Source: CAYWFF01 sp964458085
GTDB lineage: Bacteria > Patescibacteriota > Microgenomatia > UBA8517
Reading direction: 5' to 3'
NCBI GenBank assembly: GCA_964458085.1
Contig: CAYWFF010000041.1
Span: 1 to 7,387, forward strand
Length of the DNA stretch: 7,387 bases
Positions 5,020 through 7,387 of this stretch are shown in pieces (the first letter of the stretch is position 1; every line of letters starts with the position of its first letter). Both the position numbers and the translations under genes were made by a program. The notes under the pieces were generated by a model. It saw nothing but the letters and a program-made list of their open reading frames with translations. It was not told the origin of the DNA and ran no database searches.

Positions 5020-6279
5020 ATGCAAACAGATATCCTGCCATTAGTCAAAAACTCTAAATTTGTTTCCCTTTGGTTATCCCAACTTTTTTCCCAGCTTACC
5101 ATTCATATTTTAAATTTTCTGCTTTTATATGAGCTGTATGCAAAAACAGGTTCAAGTATCGCTACCTCATTACTATGGTTATTTTACGCTTTACCTGCGA
5201 TACTGATCGGTCCCATAGCCTCGGCATATAGTGATCTGACGGATCGTAAAAAAGTATTGGTTTTAACTAATCTGCTTCAAAGTATTACGATCGCTCTTTA
5301 CGCACTTATCGCCTCTAAATCCTTCTTTTTGCTTTACGGTGTGGTGCTTGGTTATTCACTAATAAATCAGTTCTACATTCCGGCCGAAATGGCAACTCTG
5401 CCTTCGGTTGTAAGCCGAGTCCGTCTTCCCCAAGCAAACGGACTGTTTTTTCTGACTCAGCAATCCGCATTAATCATCGGTTTTGGTGTAGCAGGATTTA
5501 TTTTGTCATCATTGGGTTTCACAAACGCGCTCTATCTGTGCTCATTTCTTCTGTTTTTGGCTTTTGTCAGCGTTCTTTCTCTACCCAAATTTCCAGTCAC
5601 TGAAAATATACCCAGACATTTTGAAAAAGCATTCAGTACTTTTTTTAAACGTATCATAGAAGGGTATGTGTTTATCAAAGCCCATAGAGAAGTTTTGGCA
5701 CCTTTTCTACTTTTGATGTGTTTACAGATAGCACTTGCAATAGTAGCCGTTAACGCACCATTTTTCGCAACGGAGCTATTTGCTGTCCCCATTGAATACA
5801 TCGGTATACTTCTCATAGTCCCCATCGGAATCGGTGCATTTACAAGTTCTTTAATTATTCCAAAGCTTTTAAAATCAGGTTATAGAAAAATATATTTTAT
5901 TACCAGATCTTTAGAACTGATTAGTTCAGTCCTGCTTCTTTTAGCTTTTTTAATTCCCTTGTTACCCTTTACAAGCAGATTGCCTGCCGTAATTATACTT
6001 TTAACTTTACTGGGTGCTTCTTTTGTGGGGGTGATAATTCCTGCACAAACTTTTTTACAGGAGAAAACTCCGGGTGGTTTCAGAGGACGGGTGTTTGGTA
6101 ATTTTTGGTTTTTAAATACCATTGCCACACTCTTTCCTGTTATACTGTCTGGAGCACTAACCGAGCTTTTGGGAGCTCGATTTCTCATTGCTGCCTTAGC
6201 ATTTTTCTTTTTGGGGCTTTTAATATTTATGAAAAAATACGGAAGTAAATTTTTACAGAACGGATATAAAATAAAATAA
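5020..6279 (+). CDS. Major facilitator superfamily permease, EntS/MFS_3-like
   Basis: An inner-membrane secondary transporter of 419 residues with about twelve hydrophobic spans and a basic loop in the middle, as in MFS proteins. The cytosolic loop between spans 2 and 3 carries the family's motif A in the form GPIASAYSDLTDRKKVL (64-80). PAEMATLPSVVSRVRLPQAN (121-140) matches the loop after span 4 in the EntS-like exporters, and FRGRVFG (near residue 356) is the equivalent C-half loop. Substrate cannot be told; members export siderophores, macrolides or other small molecules. I chose the ATG at 5020 because MQTDILPLVKNSKFVSLWLS is a typical start for this group. An in-frame GTG at 4972 would add 16 residues (MPNGIEDLCNLTVVWS) that look unrelated to it. 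Neither has a proper Shine-Dalgarno; a GGAG lies only one base before the ATG. It follows gatB by 70 bases and precedes the GGDEF gene by two. Confidence 0.88.
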   Translation: MQTDILPLVKNSKFVSLWLSQLFSQLTIHILNFLLLYELYAKTGSSIATSLLWLFYALPAILIGPIASAYSDLTDRKKVLVLTNLLQSITIALYALIASKSFFLLYGVVLGYSLINQFYIPAEMATLPSVVSRVRLPQANGLFFLTQQSALIIGFGVAGFILSSLGFTNALYLCSFLLFLAFVSVLSLPKFPVTENIPRHFEKAFSTFFKRIIEGYVFIKAHREVLAPFLLLMCLQIALAIVAVNAPFFATELFAVPIEYIGILLIVPIGIGAFTSSLIIPKLLKSGYRKIYFITRSLELISSVLLLLAFLIPLLPFTSRLPAVIILLTLLGASFVGVIIPAQTFLQEKTPGGFRGRVFGNFWFLNTIATLFPVILSGALTELLGARFLIAALAFFFLGLLIFMKKYGSKFLQNGYKIK

Positions 6280-6281
6280 AT

Positions 6282-7214
6282 ATGGAAGAAGTGAACGAAA
6301 CAGGTCAAAATAACTTAGAAGAACCATTAATATTTCCTCGAGAAGAAATTGATTCAAAAGTTGCAGAATTGGCTCATTTGTCACCAAAAGAGTTGGCTCA
6401 AGTTGTACTTAAACTAGAAGTGCAAAATGCAGACTTGCAACAAAGATTAGATTCAGAAAGACATAAAAACGTTGAGAAAACCAACCTGGCACCAGCACAA
6501 TATTCAGAATTAGAAAAGTATCTATCAGTAGGTGACTTACAGCTTATAAATTTTTTAAGAAAACATGAACCTGACTTTGCTGCTATTGAAGATAGTGTTC
6601 TGGGTGAATTTGGCAGTGACCCTCTTAATGTGAATGCAGCTGTTGCTGCTTTAGAGAGATATAAAGCAAATTATGACACTTCATTAACTTTTAGCCGAAA
6701 TAGAGCAGCTTTTCGACAATCTGGTGAAGTAGCAATTCAGGAATCTTTGAACCAAAATCAAAAAATAGGTGTCATTGGTTTAGACCTTGACGGTTTGAAA
6801 GATGCAAATACAAATTATAGTAAGTCTGCTGGAGATTTGCTGGTACTATCGCTAGCACACGCAATAAAAGATGTTGCACCCGATTTGCTTAATGCTAGAT
6901 GGAGCGGAGATGAGTTTGTTATTTTGGTGTCAAATATGGAACCTGAACAGATTAAACAATTAATCAATAATGTCCGTGACAGACACAATGAGTATATTAA
7001 AAGTAATTTTCCTGATTATGAAGAAGATTTTGGATTCAGTGCCGCGTATTATAATGCGATTGAAGGTGAAACACTGGATACTCTTGTCGATAAAGTATTT
7101 AGCAAAGTAGATGATGCAAAAGACGAGAAAAAGACTAGACTTAAAGCTGAAGGAATTGAAGTTGCTCGGGCGGGTCATGTACCTGATTTCGTTGAAGGAC
7201 TAGACAATGGCTAA
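6282..7214 (+). CDS. Cytosolic GGDEF-domain protein (diguanylate cyclase-like)
   Basis: A 310-residue soluble protein with no membrane span or signal peptide. Residues 1-130 are hydrophilic and helical, with a probable coiled coil near 36-66, and no known sensor domain is recognised. A GGDEF domain covers about 130-285: SLTFSRNRAAF (134-144) matches the family's DxLTGLxNRRAF opening, GLDLDGLKDAN (166-176) carries the metal-binding Asp168, and RWSGDEF (206-212) is the signature with Ser in the first Gly position. The usual YGHxxGD reads YSKSAGD (179-185), losing the His. No RxxD inhibitory site is seen before the signature. In the family these domains make cyclic di-GMP from two GTP, but degenerate ones act as binding or regulatory modules, so activity is uncertain. 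The gene starts two bases after the MFS stop without a Shine-Dalgarno and overlaps dnaE by 8 bases. Confidence 0.85.
   Translation: MEEVNETGQNNLEEPLIFPREEIDSKVAELAHLSPKELAQVVLKLEVQNADLQQRLDSERHKNVEKTNLAPAQYSELEKYLSVGDLQLINFLRKHEPDFAAIEDSVLGEFGSDPLNVNAAVAALERYKANYDTSLTFSRNRAAFRQSGEVAIQESLNQNQKIGVIGLDLDGLKDANTNYSKSAGDLLVLSLAHAIKDVAPDLLNARWSGDEFVILVSNMEPEQIKQLINNVRDRHNEYIKSNFPDYEEDFGFSAAYYNAIEGETLDTLVDKVFSKVDDAKDEKKTRLKAEGIEVARAGHVPDFVEGLDNG
7194..7199 (+). promoter_or_regulatory. Shine-Dalgarno site of dnaE
   Basis: GAAGGA lies seven bases before the ATG at 7207, inside the end of the GGDEF gene. It supports this start and indicates that the two genes are translated from one message. Confidence 0.75.
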
Positions 7215-7387
7215 ATTCACTCACTTACACGTTCATACTGAATATTCACTTCTTGATGGCTTGAGTAAAATCAGTTCGCTTTTCAACCATGTCAAAGAAA
7301 ACGGTATGGATGCAGTTGCTATTACAGACCACGGCTCAATGTATGGGGCAATTGAATTTATCAGAAAAGCTGAAAAACTGGGCGGGG
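7207..7387 (+). CDS. dnaE: DNA polymerase III alpha subunit, N-terminal PHP segment (3' end outside the window)
   Basis: DnaE is the catalytic subunit of the replicative DNA polymerase. Only the first 60 residues are in the window. They are the start of the N-terminal PHP domain: HLHVHTEYSLLDG (7-19) holds the first metal-binding histidines in active PHP domains, and ITDHGSMYGAIEF (39-51) the next Asp-His pair. Both blocks are near-identical to typical bacterial DnaE, and the first residues MAKFTHLHVH give the family's normal start. The PHP histidines seen here are intact, so a metal-dependent, possibly proofreading PHP domain is possible, though the remaining ligands are not visible. PolC is unlikely, because its PHP domain lies inside the protein rather than at the N-terminus. 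The ATG overlaps the end of the GGDEF gene by 8 bases and has a good ribosome binding site. Confidence 0.93.
   Translation, partial: MAKFTHLHVHTEYSLLDGLSKISSLFNHVKENGMDAVAITDHGSMYGAIEFIRKAEKLGG

Noticed and set aside
5880..6308. Minus-strand ORF of 142 residues opposite the MFS gene, and similar minus-strand ORFs at 3218-3544 and 5532-5825
   Set aside because: They are antisense to well-supported genes and read as basic or low-complexity mirror translations, without start signals.
1..7387. TGA recoding (as in Gracilibacteria/SR1)
   Set aside because: All recognised genes are intact under the standard bacterial code with no in-frame TGA; stops are TAA or TAG.

Overview
The window is AT-rich bacterial DNA. 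It carries parts or all of seven protein genes plus one short leader ORF, and all but one lie on the + strand. The gene set is housekeeping: ClpB, the GatCAB amidotransferase and DnaE, plus a soluble GGDEF protein, an MFS permease and an unidentified small membrane protein. Low GC, tight spacing, heptamer repeats in a gap and few Shine-Dalgarno sites would fit a Patescibacteria/CPR-type genome (for example Microgenomates). That placement is inference from style; no marker here proves it. TGA is neither used as a stop nor found inside a gene, so nothing suggests a changed genetic code.

Layout. 1-1306: C-terminal half of clpB (M-domain end and second AAA+ domain). 1303-1638, minus strand: a small multi-span membrane protein whose stop codon overlaps the clpB stop. 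1684-1820: a promoter, a 13-residue leader ORF and an intrinsic terminator, together forming what looks like a ribosome-mediated attenuator. 1830-4949: gatC, gatA and gatB, with two back-to-back heptamer repeat arrays in the gatA-gatB gap. 5020-6279: MFS transporter. 6282-7214: cytosolic GGDEF-domain protein, overlapping by 8 bases the start of dnaE (7207 to the window end).

The most notable feature is the gatCAB leader. A near-consensus promoter (TTGACA, 16 bp, TACAAT) places the transcript start at or next to an ATG that opens the peptide MKLKLSSLNQQPS. Its codons 9-11 are Asn-Gln-Gln, the two amino acids whose tRNAs GatCAB completes by transamidation of Asp-tRNA(Asn) and Glu-tRNA(Gln). Three RNA segments downstream can pair in mutually exclusive ways, and the last hairpin is a terminator whose U-tract ends nine bases before the gatC ATG. 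This is the classical trp/his leader layout, so shortage of Asn-tRNA or Gln-tRNA would be expected to raise GatCAB synthesis. The pairing is read from the sequence; the regulation is inferred.

The rest of the + strand could be one long transcription unit (gatCAB, MFS, GGDEF, dnaE), because the spacers are short and no convincing terminator was seen between genes after gatC. Only gatA and dnaE, which both overlap the preceding gene, show a clear Shine-Dalgarno site.
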